A program made the position numbers and the translations under genes. DNA of 64,000 bases from Pseudomonadota bacterium (GTDB taxonomy: Bacteria > Pseudomonadota > Alphaproteobacteria > Rhizobiales > Devosiaceae): assembly GCA_023393475.1 (NCBI GenBank), contig JAEWLC010000044.1, forward strand, positions 118,729 to 182,728, written 5' to 3'. Below are positions 34,883-43,545 of the stretch, one piece after another. The notes under the pieces are model-generated. The model was not told the origin of the DNA. It saw nothing but the letters and a program-made list of their open reading frames with translations, and did not search any database. Every line of letters begins with the position of its first letter. The stretch's first letter is position 1.

Positions 34883-35646
34883 GCGAAGTACGCCGACCAG
34901 AAGAACCAGCAGGTCAACGCCAGCCCATAGACGATCACCAGCCCGCGGATCAGCCCCTGCGGGATGCGCTTGGCGAGCCGTGCCGCGACGTAGCCGCCAA
35001 TGGTGACGCCGACCAGCGCGATCGAGCCGTGATACCAGTCGATCGCGGACGAAAAGGCGAAGCGGATCACGCAGACGAACGCCACGAGCGTCGAGATCCA
35101 GAGCTTCAGCCCGTTCATCGCATGGATGTCGGTGAAGCCCGCGAGAGCGAGGAAGGCGAGCAGCAGCACGCCGAGGCCGGCGTTGAAGAAGCCGCCATAG
35201 ACGCAGATGGCGGCGAGAAGCACGAGCAGCAGTGCGGCGCCGACACGCCGGCCACGTCCGCCTTCGCCAGCCCGGGCCCGGATAAAGGCGTTGATGCGGC
35301 CACCGAAGGCGAACAGCAGCACGGCGAACAGCAGCAACCACGGCACGACGAGGACGAACGTCTCGTTGGAGACGTGCAGCAGCAGCTCGGCCCCTGCGTA
35401 GCCGAATATCAGCGCGACGATGGAGTAGGGGATCAGCTTGTCGCGGTTGGCGACAATCTCGCGCCAGAAGCCGACGGCGCCGCTCGCGTAGCCGGGAAGA
35501 CTGGCATAGGTGTTCGACGCATTGGCGATCACCGGCGGCACCCCCGCCAGGACGAGTGCCGGGAACAGCACGAAAGAGCCACCACCGGCCAGCGTGTTGA
35601 TGGTGCCGGCGACAAGGCCGGCAGCGAAGAGCATCAGTTCGATCAA
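34879..35646 (-). CDS. TauE/SafE family sulfite or anion exporter
   Basis: 255 residues with seven to eight hydrophobic segments. The N-terminal repeat motif GLVAGTINTLAGGGSFVLFPAL and the second-half counterpart GFFNAGLGVLLLAFLALAG are characteristic. The stops of this gene and the convergent molybdopterin oxidoreductase overlap by 4 bp. Family members export sulfite, sulfoacetate or other organic anions. Substrate not predictable here. Confidence 0.9.
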   Translation of the reverse strand: MIELMLFAAGLVAGTINTLAGGGSFVLFPALVLAGVPPVIANASNTYASLPGYASGAVGFWREIVANRDKLIPYSIVALIFGYAGAELLLHVSNETFVLVVPWLLLFAVLLFAFGGRINAFIRARAGEGGRGRRVGAALLLVLLAAICVYGGFFNAGLGVLLLAFLALAGFTDIHAMNGLKLWISTLVAFVCVIRFAFSSAIDWYHGSIALVGVTIGGYVAARLAKRIPQGLIRGLVIVYGLALTCWFFWSAYFA

Positions 35647-35983
35647 GGGTACGGGTCCGGTTAGTCGGGGGATTGCTACATCCTCCGGCCGCCATTCGCC
35701 AACGCAAAGCGTTGATATGGCGCATCAGTGGCCGTGATGGCTGGCGGCCGCTCCTGCGACGTGGCGGGACCTGCGGGGCAGTGCGTACCACAAGTTGACA
35801 AACCCCGGCTCATCCCCCACATGTCCGCCCGTGCTGCTGGCGCCTGCCGCTCGCCGGGGAAACCCGATGGTGAAGTCCAGCCGCGGAATGTTCCGCGCCC
35901 TCGCATGATCGCTCCCTAAGCAGGCGGTTCATGGCAATGCGGGCCCCATGAAGACAATCCGCCTCTGCTCCAGAGGAACGACC
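35647..35983. other. Intergenic stretch between divergent genes
   Basis: 337 bp with promoters for the exporter (leftward) and the next gene (rightward). A TTGACA-like box occurs near 35796. GC-rich short inverted repeats are present, but no convincing gene or terminator was seen. Confidence 0.5.
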
Positions 35984-36427
35984 ATGACTTTTTCTCTCGA
36001 TACCCCAAGTACGGCCACCCTGAAGGCCGAGGCCAAGGCCTTGCGCGCCGAACGTGCGCTGGCCGGCGACCCTATCGCCCACGGCGCCGCGCTTGAAGAA
36101 ATCGCCCGCCGCCACGGCTACCGCGACTGGAACACGGCCGCTGCGGCGGTGCCCGAGCGCGTCGCCGTGCCGGTGCAGGTCGGCCAGCGTGTCGGCGGCA
36201 CTTATCTGAGCCAGCCCTTCGTCGGGCTGGTGATCGGTGTGCAGCTGCTCGCGGACATGCAGCACTACGAGGTGACGGTGAAGTTCGATCACCCCGTGAA
36301 CGTCTCGAAGTCCGAGCTGATGGGGCCGATCTATCGTCAGCGCGTCCGCGCGACCGTCGACCTGCGCGGCGTCTCGGCGGCGCGGACCAGCGATGGCGAA
36401 CCGCATATGCGCATCCGTCGCATCTGA
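35984..36427 (+). CDS. Glyoxalase-superfamily-related protein
   Basis: 147 residues. I start at the ATG at 35984, where AGAGGAA lies 6 nt upstream. The N-terminal half (TLKAEAKALRAERALAGDPIAHGAALEEIARRHGYRDWNTAAA) is a helical domain widespread in Rhizobiales, annotated as associated with glyoxalase-related proteins. The C-terminal half is beta-rich (VGGTYLSQPFVGLVIGVQLLADMQHYEVTVKFDHPVNV). Function unknown. Single gene. Confidence 0.7.
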   Translation: MTFSLDTPSTATLKAEAKALRAERALAGDPIAHGAALEEIARRHGYRDWNTAAAAVPERVAVPVQVGQRVGGTYLSQPFVGLVIGVQLLADMQHYEVTVKFDHPVNVSKSELMGPIYRQRVRATVDLRGVSAARTSDGEPHMRIRRI

Positions 36428-36571
36428 TGGAACACTATTTCAGCGGCGGGCACTGACCCGCCGTTGTCGTTTCCCGGTCCGGGTTGAGTTCCATCGGCAA
36501 GTACCGATATATGGAACTTCCATCCTATGGTGACGTCTCGTCACCACCTCTTGCAGCAGCGGAACAGACAG

Positions 36572-37288
36572 ATGACCACCCAGACCTTGCCGATCGATCT
36601 TTATTACGCCAGTACGCCGAACGGCCGGAAGATCACGATCATCCTCGAGGAACTGGGGCTGCCCTACGGCATCTACCCGATCAATATCGGCCGCGGCGAC
36701 CAGTTCAAGCCCGACTTCCTCGCCATCTCGCCCAACAACAAGATCCCGGCGATCGTCGATCCCGAGGGTCCGGACGGCAAGCCGATCTCCATCTTCGAAT
36801 CCGGCGCGATCCTGAAGTACCTCGCCGAGAAGTTCGGCCAGTTCTACGGCACGACCTGGCGCGAGAAGGTCAAGATCGACGAGTGGCTGTTCTGGCAGGT
36901 GGGCGGCTTCGGCCCGATGCTGGGGCAGACTAACCACTTCGTGCGCTACGCGCCCGAGAAGATTCCCTACGCGATCAAGCGCTATACCGACGAGTCGCAC
37001 CGCCTGTATCGCGTGCTCGACACCCAGCTGCAGGCGCAGAAGGCGCTCGGCAAGAACTTCGTCGCCGGCGACTACTCGATTGCCGACATGGCTATCTTCG
37101 ATTGGTCGCGCGGCTCGGACAACCACGGGATCGATATATCGGAGTTCCCGGCCTTCGCCGATTGGCGCCAGCGTATCACCGACCGGCCGGCCGTGCAGCG
37201 GGCGCTCGCCATCACCCTCGACCAGTCGCAGCAGATCAGCGCGGCAAACGACAAGGAAGCCCAGCGCATCCTGTTCAATCAGCGCTGA
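36572..37288 (+). CDS. Glutathione S-transferase, YfcG/YghU-like
   Basis: 238 residues. The thioredoxin-fold N-terminus contains STPNGRKITIILEELGLPY with Thr15/Asn17, the polar catalytic pair of nu-class GSTs that act as glutathione-dependent disulfide reductases. NNKIPAIVDPEG provides the cis-proline and FESGAILKYLAEKFG the gamma-glutamyl contacts. The C-terminal helical domain is complete. The ATG at 36572 is preceded by a poor ribosome site but gives the family start. Its end overlaps the convergent DUF2147 gene by 14 bp. Confidence 0.93.
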   Translation: MTTQTLPIDLYYASTPNGRKITIILEELGLPYGIYPINIGRGDQFKPDFLAISPNNKIPAIVDPEGPDGKPISIFESGAILKYLAEKFGQFYGTTWREKVKIDEWLFWQVGGFGPMLGQTNHFVRYAPEKIPYAIKRYTDESHRLYRVLDTQLQAQKALGKNFVAGDYSIADMAIFDWSRGSDNHGIDISEFPAFADWRQRITDRPAVQRALAITLDQSQQISAANDKEAQRILFNQR

Positions 37289-37790
37289 CGGCGATCGACG
37301 GGTCGGGCTGCGGCTCGACCCGCGCCCATTCCTGCTCCTGGCAGAGCACGTAGAGCACGCAGCCCTTGAGCTTGATGGCGTCCGCGCTGAGGACCTCTAT
37401 CGACCCCGCATAGATGTTGCCGTCCTCGGGGTTATAGATCTCGCCCTCGTAATAGTACGGGTTGGCGGTTGGCCTGAGCGTGAGGATCTGCAGCCCCTGG
37501 ATCGGGCGGGACTTGAGGTTGGGGTCCTTGTTGTTGACGTCGGTGTAGCTCGCCGGATCGATCGTCGCGAGCTCCTCGCCGTACTGCTGCTTGAGGCGCT
37601 CCGGCACGACGATCTTGCTGATGTAGCCGCAAACCCCCTCGGGGCAGGCGGCGATGGTCAGCTCGGTGGCATCGTTGGTCAGCCAGATGCCTTCGATGGT
37701 CGACAGGGGCTGCGCAATCGCGCCATGCGCTAGCGCGCCGGCCGCGATCCCGACGGCGCCTCGCCAGAGCCAATTTCTCAGCCAGGACAT
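37275..37790 (-). CDS. DUF2147 domain exported protein
   Basis: 171 residues with signal peptide (about 1-26). The mature part follows the DUF2147 pattern: IEGIWLTNDATELTIAACPEGVCGYISKIV, then GLQILTLRPTANPYYYEGEIYNPEDGNIY and KLKGCVLYVLC. Two cysteine pairs could form disulfides. Lipocalin-like periplasmic proteins of unknown role. The last 14 bp overlap the convergent GST gene. Confidence 0.88.
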   Translation of the reverse strand: MSWLRNWLWRGAVGIAAGALAHGAIAQPLSTIEGIWLTNDATELTIAACPEGVCGYISKIVVPERLKQQYGEELATIDPASYTDVNNKDPNLKSRPIQGLQILTLRPTANPYYYEGEIYNPEDGNIYAGSIEVLSADAIKLKGCVLYVLCQEQEWARVEPQPDPSIAVSAD

Positions 37791-38046
37791 CGCAATTCAC
37801 CTCAAACCCGCCGCCACTTGGAATCGAGCCCGTGGCCCGACCAGTGTTGTCGCGATGTTGGATCGGCGATGGGTCAAATCAATGACGATCTGGAACTGCA
37901 GCGTGCGTGATGCCTCGGGCGCGACACTTATGCATCACCTGCGCGCCGAAGCCGGGACGCCGTGGAAGCTCCGCGGCGGCGCGTTCTCCACACTCGTCCA
38001 AACCCCCTTGCCCATCGGGGCGATTGCCCCTATCAGGAGCCCGGAC

Positions 38047-38136
38047 GGAGAGGTGGCCGAGTGGTCGAAGGCACACCCCTGCTAAGGGTGCAGACGGGGA
38101 ACCGTCTCGTGGGTTCGAATCCCATCCTCTCCGCCA
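38047..38136 (+). tRNA. tRNA-Ser (anticodon GCU)
   Basis: 90 nt including encoded CCA. Acceptor GGAGAGG (38047-38053) pairs with CCTCTCC (38126-38132), discriminator G, CCA at 38134-38136. The anticodon loop CTGCTAA lies inside CACCC..GGGTG, giving anticodon GCT. The long variable arm (AGACGGGGAACCGTCT) marks a class II tRNA, and the T-loop is GTTCGAATC. The 3' end serves as the attachment site of the adjoining genomic island. Confidence 0.97.
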
Positions 38137-38140
38137 TCCC
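38123..38140. other. Attachment site attL
   Basis: 18-bp direct repeat catcctctccgccatccc covering the tRNA-Ser 3' acceptor strand, CCA and 4 bp beyond. An identical copy at 52524-52541 closes the island. Confidence 0.88.
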
Positions 38141-38265
38141 GCCTAACTAAGCATTTAATATTGTTTGCGTATTTGTTAGGCGTCCGTTTCCGACCCTAAA
38201 TTCCGCCCTAACAAACCACCGCGACGCTGTACGGGGTGTGTACACGACTCACGAAGTCGTGAATC

Positions 38266-38569
38266 ATGCCCTACCTCACTTGCTTTGCGGGATACGTCTG
38301 CTTGAACACCCTCTGGTTGCTCCTCGGCATGTACGAGGGCCGGCCCTTCATCACCGCGGACGAACTAGCTCGCGACTTCTTTCAGCACCTCAGCGCAGAG
38401 AAGTTTGTAAGGAAGGTGGACGCTGGCGATATCGACATTCCCCTCATCAGGATTGAGGACAGCAGCAAGGCGGCTCGGGGAGTGCACATTCGCGATTTTG
38501 GCGGACTACCTAGACAAGCGGGCAATGGAGGCGCGCGTGCTGGGGGACAAGATCCATGGCCGTCGGTAG
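38266..38569 (+). pseudogene. PrtN-family (pyocin activator) regulator, frameshifted
   Basis: The open frame from 38266 gives NTLWLLLGMYEGRPFI, FFQHLSAEKFVRKVDAGDI and PLIRIEDSSKAARGVHIRDF, the pattern of short PrtN-type activators of islands and prophages. After GATTTT at 38494-38499 the frame breaks; skipping one G near 38500 continues it as ADYLDKRAMEARVLGDKIHGRR and stops at 38567-38569. The repaired protein would be about 100 residues. The start may be the TTG at 38302. Next to attL. Confidence 0.7.
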
Positions 38570-38614
38570 GATTCCGCGATGAGCCTGAGAGCCCACTTCG
38601 TCCGAGACTGCGTC

Positions 38615-38992
38615 CTACCCAAGCTTTCGCACCATGGGTGAGAAGGCAATGCTACCTGGCGGCGACAGGGTCCAACCACTTGGCGTTCTGGCCCTAGTGA
38701 CCCGATCCACGCTGAGGCTCGCCTGCCTCGCGTCGTATCCTTTCTTCACAAGGATTGTCACCGCGGCGGCTTGTACCTCCAGAAACGGGATCGTCACTTC
38801 GCGACGAAGCACCCCGACCGGGTGATGGCACTCAGTGACGTACGCAAGTGCCTCGGCCAATGCCGCGTGTGTGGTGTGGGTCTCTGGTCGTATGGCCGCC
38901 TTGTTCTGATCCCGCAACCTCTGCTGCCGATCAGCTTGCTTCTCGAGGCGCACCTGGATCCGGCGGCTACGTGTGGGTCGTGGCGTGAGCAT
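38615..38992 (-). CDS. Hypothetical island protein, basic
   Basis: 125 residues from the ATG at 38992; longer in-frame starts add an unlikely low-complexity lead. N-terminal part Arg-rich (TPRPTRSRRIQVRLEKQADRQQRLRDQ), middle AALAEALAYVTECHHPVGVLRREVTIPF, C-terminus GWTLSPPGSIAFSPM. Family not recognised. Divergent from the next two genes across a region with two operator-like palindromes. Confidence 0.5.
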   Translation of the reverse strand: MLTPRPTRSRRIQVRLEKQADRQQRLRDQNKAAIRPETHTTHAALAEALAYVTECHHPVGVLRREVTIPFLEVQAAAVTILVKKGYDARQASLSVDRVTRARTPSGWTLSPPGSIAFSPMVRKLG

Positions 38993-39058
38993 CGTGATCT
39001 CTCTGCAGGTGCTACTCCCGAGCGTACGGGCTGTCGTGGCAAGGAGCACGCGTAAAAC

Positions 39059-39118
39059 GCAAACGTCGTTTGAGGAGGTAACGGGGGTGCTGGCAAGGAT
39101 AGGGCAAACGTCATTTGC
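39059..39118. promoter_or_regulatory. Two matched operator-like palindromes
   Basis: GCAAACGTCGTTTG (39059-39072) and GCAAACGTCATTTGC (39104-39118) share the half-site GCAAACGTC and are 45 bp apart, about four helical turns. They lie in the divergent promoter region between the genes starting at 38992 and 39180. Likely target of an island regulator. Confidence 0.45.
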
Positions 39119-39179
39119 GTTCGCCTGACCACGGGCCACTGTTATTGCCAGAGCATCAGGGCGCTACGATGGAGGAAGC

Positions 39180-39635
39180 ATGACTAGGCATCAGGTAGAG
39201 GAAGTCGTCTTCGCAAAGTGGGGATATCGCGTGGCCGTTCTGGCTGAGAACGGCAAGTTGGAGATGGAAAGCGACTTTGACGCTGAGCAGTACGGCGGGC
39301 TTATTCCTGCGGTCGGCGACACGATATGCGCCATAGGGCCTGGCCGATATGACGGGCACCCGCTGGAAGTGCTCAAGCGCTTCTATGTGTCGGAGTTCGG
39401 GGGTGAAACTTGCTGGTGGCTAATCGCCCGCGTTGTCCCGGTGGACGACTTGGTGACCGCGACGTTCAAACTCGCGCGAAAGACGACCAAAGCTAGGCTA
39501 GCTCTGCAGAGGCAGAATGCAGCCGGTCAACCCACCTACGACACACTCCTCGAAGTGAGAGAGCGAATGGCGGCAAAGTCGTCGCCCTCGACAAGAAAGC
39601 GCAGCACCGCCGCTGGTGGACGCAAAGGCGACTGA
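39180..39635 (+). CDS. Hypothetical island protein, 151 residues
   Basis: N-terminal half beta-rich (VVFAKWGYRVAVLAENGKLEMES, LIPAVGDTICAIGPGRY), then GGETCWWLIARVVPVDD and a basic helical C-terminus (TFKLARKTTKARLALQ, ending in a Lys/Arg tail). Coupled to the next gene by TGATG. No family recognised. Reads away from the paired operator-like palindromes, so probably repressible. Confidence 0.6.
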   Translation: MTRHQVEEVVFAKWGYRVAVLAENGKLEMESDFDAEQYGGLIPAVGDTICAIGPGRYDGHPLEVLKRFYVSEFGGETCWWLIARVVPVDDLVTATFKLARKTTKARLALQRQNAAGQPTYDTLLEVRERMAAKSSPSTRKRSTAAGGRKGD

Positions 39636-39871
39636 TGCCCAGTCCGAAAGCTCGCTTCACCCAGTCAGATGTGACACGCATCCTCCGTGCGATGAAGAAT
39701 GCCGAATTCGACGGACACCTCGAAATTCGGCCAGACGGAACGATGATCCTACGGCCCGGTAAGGGTGAGCCGCGCTCTGAGGAGTCGGCTCTGGAGCGGT
39801 GGAAGCGATTGCGTGCTGCAGGGGAGGTGGACCTTCCAGACAGGCCGCCGCGGAAGCGAATTCGCCTGTAG
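39635..39871 (+). CDS. Small island protein of the integrase-adjacent type
   Basis: 78 residues: FTQSDVTRILRAMKNAEFDGHLEIRPDGTMIL, then a basic end (LPDRPPRKRIRL). Short proteins with the start RFTQxDVxRxxRAxK are common just upstream of tyrosine integrases in alphaproteobacterial islands (general knowledge). No integrase follows here, which suggests that a neighbouring part was lost. Start shares its A with the preceding stop. Confidence 0.65.
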   Translation: MPSPKARFTQSDVTRILRAMKNAEFDGHLEIRPDGTMILRPGKGEPRSEESALERWKRLRAAGEVDLPDRPPRKRIRL

Positions 39872-40475
39872 TCGGTCCCGCCCTTCCGCGCCTCACAGCA
39901 TCCGGCGTATCCGGCACCGTCGGGCCCCATAGTTCGCGTCATATGGTCTAGGCGGATCGACTGCACCCGGGCAGCCGCAAGCCGTAGACGACAGTGACCT
40001 TCCGCATCAGAGCCGGTGTCGCTTCTTCAGATCCTGCCGAACCGCTTCCGGCAGCCTGATCTTCGTGAGGATGTCCTCGACAATCTCGCGCTGTCTCATC
40101 GGATGCTCCTCGCGCGGCAGGCCTCGGGCCCGGGCGATCGACGTCCCGATGGTCTCGTGCACGCTGGGGGTGGCCGGCTTATGGGGAAACATCGGTTTGG
40201 GCATGGTACGCGCTCACTAGACTGAGCTACTCAACACCCAGACCGTGGCGGTGTTCCAGCCCCCAAGCGCAAAAGCCCACTAACACCCCGCACTTGATCT
40301 CTCAGGAGGTAGGTGCGATAGCTGGCTTGGGTGTCTCCGGCGAAGCCGCAGACAGGGTATACGTTGGTCGGGCCGCCAACGGAATCGTTGCCCTGGACTG
40401 CCCCATGAAGCTTCGCTTGTCGCCGCATCATTCCGCTCTTTTGCTGCGTTTCTCGCTTCGCTTGTGCGGCGGCGA
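39872..40475. other. Gene-poor stretch in the island
   Basis: 604 bp. It holds one doubtful 65-codon gene (40007-40204, minus) and, on the minus strand near 40205-40250, a tRNA-like fragment (GAGTAGCTCAGTCTAGTGAG). Otherwise nothing convincing before the glycosyltransferase operon. Confidence 0.4.
40007..40204 (-). CDS. Possible small hypothetical protein
   Basis: 65 residues: MPKPMFPHKPATPSVHETIGTS near the N-terminus, and a helical C-terminus MRQREIVEDILTKIRLPE with a basic end (LKKRHRL). An internal Met (about residue 36) could be the start. Protein-like composition but no family match known to me. Confidence 0.4.
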   Translation of the reverse strand: MPKPMFPHKPATPSVHETIGTSIARARGLPREEHPMRQREIVEDILTKIRLPEAVRQDLKKRHRL

Positions 40476-41708
40476 ATGAGGGTAGCGATTCACACTTTGG
40501 GTACGCGGGGTGACGTTCAGCCCTATCTGGCCCTTGCATTGGGCCTGAAGGCTGCTGGTCATGACGTGCAAGTGGCGGCTCCCTCGCAATTCGAAGCCTT
40601 CATAGGGTCGAAGGGGATATCTTTCGCTCATCTTCCAGGCGAGTTTCTCGACCTGATGGAAACGCCTGAGGGAAAGGCCGCATTGTCGGGCAGCTCCGGT
40701 TTCGAAGCGGGCTTCAAGCTGCTCAAGCAATTCCGTCCCATCGGCCGAAAGCTGCTAACCGCCGAGTGGGCGGCCGCCCGACGGTTCGATCCGCAACTGT
40801 TGATCTACCATCCTAAGGCCGTTGCCGCTCCCCATATCGCGGAGCGACTTACCTGTCCCGCGGTGCTGGCGTCACCTTTGCCCGGCTTCACGCCGACGCG
40901 CGAATTTGCCAGTCCGCTGGTGCCCTTTCGCTCGTTGGGACCGCTAAATCGCCTGACGCATTCCGTGATGGCCAAGGGCGGGAATGCAATCTTCTCCAGC
41001 ATGATCGCCGGCTGGCGCATCAACGAACTAGGGCTGACCGCCCTGCCACCGAGGCCACAGGCAACGCTTTACGGCTATAGCCCCGAAGTGCTGCCGCCTC
41101 CCCAGGATTGGCCATCAAGTGTCGGGGTTACCGGAGAGTGGCGTCTAGATGAACCCGACTGGCAAGCGCCCCCCGAACTGAAGGAGTTCCTAAGGTCGGG
41201 CGAACCTCCCGTTTACGTTGGTTTCGGCAGTATGCCCGGGCTCGACCCCCGGGGGCTGACATCTCTCGTTGCTGCAGCCCTGCTCCAAGCCGGAAAGCGC
41301 GGAATTGTGTCAACGGGCGGGGGTGCGCTGGAGCCAGTTAGGTTTCCGACAGTGCTGACCATTGACGGGGCCCCTCACGAACACCTGTTTCCCGCAATGT
41401 CCGCCTGCGTGCATCACGGCGGTGCCGGCACCACCGCTTCTTCGCTTCGCGCCGGCAAGCCCACCATTATTTGCAGCTTCTTCGGCGACCAGCCCTTCTG
41501 GGGACGCCGCGTAAGAGAGTTGGGGGTTGGTCCGCCACCCCTGCAGATCAAGAATATGACGGCGGATGGGTTGGCAAGTGCAATCACCGAAGCAACCTCC
41601 AACCCCCAGATTCAAACCCGCGCGGCCGAGCTGGGCATCCGAATGTCCGCCGAGGATGGAGTTGCAGAGGCTATCGCCTTCCTCCGGCGCAGAAGGCTGC
41701 TTCGCTGA
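40476..41708 (+). CDS. Glycosyltransferase, GT1/MGT (UGT-like) family
   Basis: 410 residues, GT-B fold. The N-terminus has TLGTRGDVQPYLALALGLKAAGHDV, the acceptor-domain start typical of sterol/macrolide-type glucosyltransferases. The C-terminal donor domain has VYVGFGSMPG, a loop HHGGAGTTASSLRAGKPTI with the diphosphate-binding HHGGAGT, and FFGDQPFWGRRV as the sugar-contact end. ATG at 40476 chosen over an in-frame codon 12 bp upstream. The stop overlaps the next small membrane protein gene (TGATG), then nhaA follows. Acceptor unknown; a lipid or hopanoid-like acceptor would suit the membrane-linked neighbours. Confidence 0.9.
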   Translation: MRVAIHTLGTRGDVQPYLALALGLKAAGHDVQVAAPSQFEAFIGSKGISFAHLPGEFLDLMETPEGKAALSGSSGFEAGFKLLKQFRPIGRKLLTAEWAAARRFDPQLLIYHPKAVAAPHIAERLTCPAVLASPLPGFTPTREFASPLVPFRSLGPLNRLTHSVMAKGGNAIFSSMIAGWRINELGLTALPPRPQATLYGYSPEVLPPPQDWPSSVGVTGEWRLDEPDWQAPPELKEFLRSGEPPVYVGFGSMPGLDPRGLTSLVAAALLQAGKRGIVSTGGGALEPVRFPTVLTIDGAPHEHLFPAMSACVHHGGAGTTASSLRAGKPTIICSFFGDQPFWGRRVRELGVGPPPLQIKNMTADGLASAITEATSNPQIQTRAAELGIRMSAEDGVAEAIAFLRRRRLLR

Positions 41709-41926
41709 TGTCCCCCGCTCTTACCACAATCCGGACTGTTGCTTGGCTGGCCTTGATTGGGGGGGGAGTTCTGCTGGGCGTCTGCCTCTTCAATCCACGC
41801 GGCATGTACCAGCCGAGAGAGCTCACGTACGGACTTTGCGTGGGAGTGATCCTCGCATCCGGAATTGCCCTAGCCTACGTCCGCTCGCAGGTGCCTGGGC
41901 AGAAACGCCCAAAGGATGAGCCCTAA
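41708..41926 (+). CDS. Small two-helix membrane protein
   Basis: 72 residues with two hydrophobic segments (TVAWLALIGGGVLLGVCLF and LCVGVILASGIALAYV). Translationally coupled to the glycosyltransferase upstream (TGATG) and only 6 bp from nhaA. No family recognised; may be an accessory of the glycosyltransferase or antiporter. Confidence 0.7.
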   Translation: MSPALTTIRTVAWLALIGGGVLLGVCLFNPRGMYQPRELTYGLCVGVILASGIALAYVRSQVPGQKRPKDEP

Positions 41927-41932
41927 CTACTT

Positions 41933-43138
41933 ATGACCGAAATACAGAAACAACGGGCCCGTCGCAGGCCGCTCTCCCTGTTGCGTCAATTCCTCGATAG
42001 CGAGGCATCGGGCGGCCTGGTGCTGATGGCATCGGCGGCCTTGGCTATAGTTGTGGCCAATTCTCCGCTTGGGCTCGCCTATGAGGGCGCGTTGCACGCG
42101 AAGCTGGGCCCGCTGAGCCTAGAGCATTGGATCAACGACGCCCTCATGGCGGTGTTCTTTCTGCTCGTAGGCCTCGAAATCAAGCGCGAAATGCTCGATG
42201 GGCAACTCGCTACCTGGCCGAGGCGGATACTTCCAGGCATCGGCGCCGCGGGAGGAATGGTGGTCCCCGCGCTGATATTCGTAGCGCTCAACAGCCAGAA
42301 CCCTGAAGCGCTTCGGGGATGGGCAATACCGACCGCTACCGATATCGCGTTTGCATTGGGTGTGCTGTCGCTGCTCGGTGATCGCGTGCCAGCATCACTC
42401 AAGATATTCCTGGCGGCGCTCGCGATTATCGACGACCTCGGCGCCGTCATCATCATCGCCATCTTCTATACTTCCGGTCTGTCGGGGTGGGACCTCACCG
42501 GCGCTGCAGCTGCCGGGGTCGCGTTGCTCTTGCTCAACCGGCGCGGTGTGACGACGCTGTGGCCCTATATGCTGCTCGGCGTTGTACTATGGGTGTTTGT
42601 TTATCGCTCGGGGGTGCATGCGACGCTTGCGGGTGTGGTCCTGGCTCTCACCATCCCCCTTCGCGGAAGAGATGGTGCGACGGACAGCATCGCCCGTTCT
42701 CCGCTTCACAGGCTCGAGCATCGCCTAGCCAAAGTCGTCCCCTTTGTGGTGGTACCCATTTTCGGCTTCGCCAACGCGGGGGTGTCCCTGTGGGACACCG
42801 GGTTCGAGGCATTTTCCGACCCGCTGACTATGGGAGTGGCGCTTGGGTTGGTAGTGGGAAAGCTCGTCGGCGTCTTTGGGAGTACGGCGGTCGCGATCAG
42901 ACTGGGAGTGGTCGACCTCCCCCTCGAGGCGAGCTGGGCGCAGCTGTTCGGAACCGCTCTCCTATGCGGCATCGGCTTCACGATGAGCCTATTTATTGGC
43001 CTACTCGCCTTCGCAGAGACGCCAGTTCTTCTGGCGGAAGTCAAACTTGGGATACTCGGCGGGTCGTTGGTTGCGGGCGGGTTGGGCGTCGCTGTCCTGC
43101 TCATGGCGTCGCGTCGTCCAAAGGGGAGTTCTGACTGA
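41933..43138 (+). CDS. nhaA: Na+/H+ antiporter NhaA
   Basis: 401 residues with about 11-12 membrane helices. Signatures: SGGLVLMASAALAIVVANSP, VGLEIKREMLDGQL, TATDIAFALGVL (equivalent of Asp133) and AIIDDLGAVIIIAIFY (the Asp163-Asp164 pair that carries protons and sodium). Exports sodium at alkaline pH in exchange for protons. Last of a three-gene island operon with the glycosyltransferase and a small membrane protein, followed by a strong hairpin. Confidence 0.95.
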   Translation: MTEIQKQRARRRPLSLLRQFLDSEASGGLVLMASAALAIVVANSPLGLAYEGALHAKLGPLSLEHWINDALMAVFFLLVGLEIKREMLDGQLATWPRRILPGIGAAGGMVVPALIFVALNSQNPEALRGWAIPTATDIAFALGVLSLLGDRVPASLKIFLAALAIIDDLGAVIIIAIFYTSGLSGWDLTGAAAAGVALLLLNRRGVTTLWPYMLLGVVLWVFVYRSGVHATLAGVVLALTIPLRGRDGATDSIARSPLHRLEHRLAKVVPFVVVPIFGFANAGVSLWDTGFEAFSDPLTMGVALGLVVGKLVGVFGSTAVAIRLGVVDLPLEASWAQLFGTALLCGIGFTMSLFIGLLAFAETPVLLAEVKLGILGGSLVAGGLGVAVLLMASRRPKGSSD

Positions 43139-43192
43139 GGCGTTTATCGTGGCAATCCAGCCGTCACCGAAACCCAAGCGTTGAAACGCAAA

Positions 43193-43221
43193 AGCCCCGA
43201 CCTCCTGAGAGGATCGGGGCT
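43193..43221. terminator. Terminator hairpin after nhaA
   Basis: AGCCCCGA / TCGGGGCT outer stem with inner CCTC / GAGG. T-rich sequence follows only on the minus strand (TTTTGCGTTT), so it may act in both directions with unequal strength. Confidence 0.7.
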
Positions 43222-43545
43222 CGTTGGGAGTTTCAGGTCCACAGCAACACTCGTGCGGTAGTACGATTCGCGTGACGGCGATTGATCGTCACTTCATTCG
43301 TTCAGCAAGCACGACAATCGCGCGCCGCAGTTCGCGTATGTCGAATCTGGCTTCAGTTCTGAGTGAGTAGAAGCAACAATGTGAGTGGATCGCCGTGCCC
43401 GGGCTGAGGGACACGCACCTGTTTCGGTCCCGAAACCACAGGTCTCGCCACTGACAGGGTCTTGTACTCTGGGCTCTCGCCTTAGGCGTTGAACTGTTTT
43501 GCGTCGGCCACGTTCTCTCGCGACACATTCCGAGGAGCCTCCTAC
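43222..43545. other. Intergenic stretch upstream of the DUF3606 gene
   Basis: 324 bp, less GC-rich than its surroundings, leading to GAGGAG before the DUF3606 start. Minus-strand open frames here are Arg/Ser-rich and not protein-like. Likely promoter region. Confidence 0.4.

Noticed and set aside
40205..40260. tRNA-like sequence on the minus strand (GAGTAGCTCAGTCTAGTGAG)
   Set aside because: D-arm-like only; no anticodon stem, T-arm or matching acceptor strand can be completed. At most a fragment.
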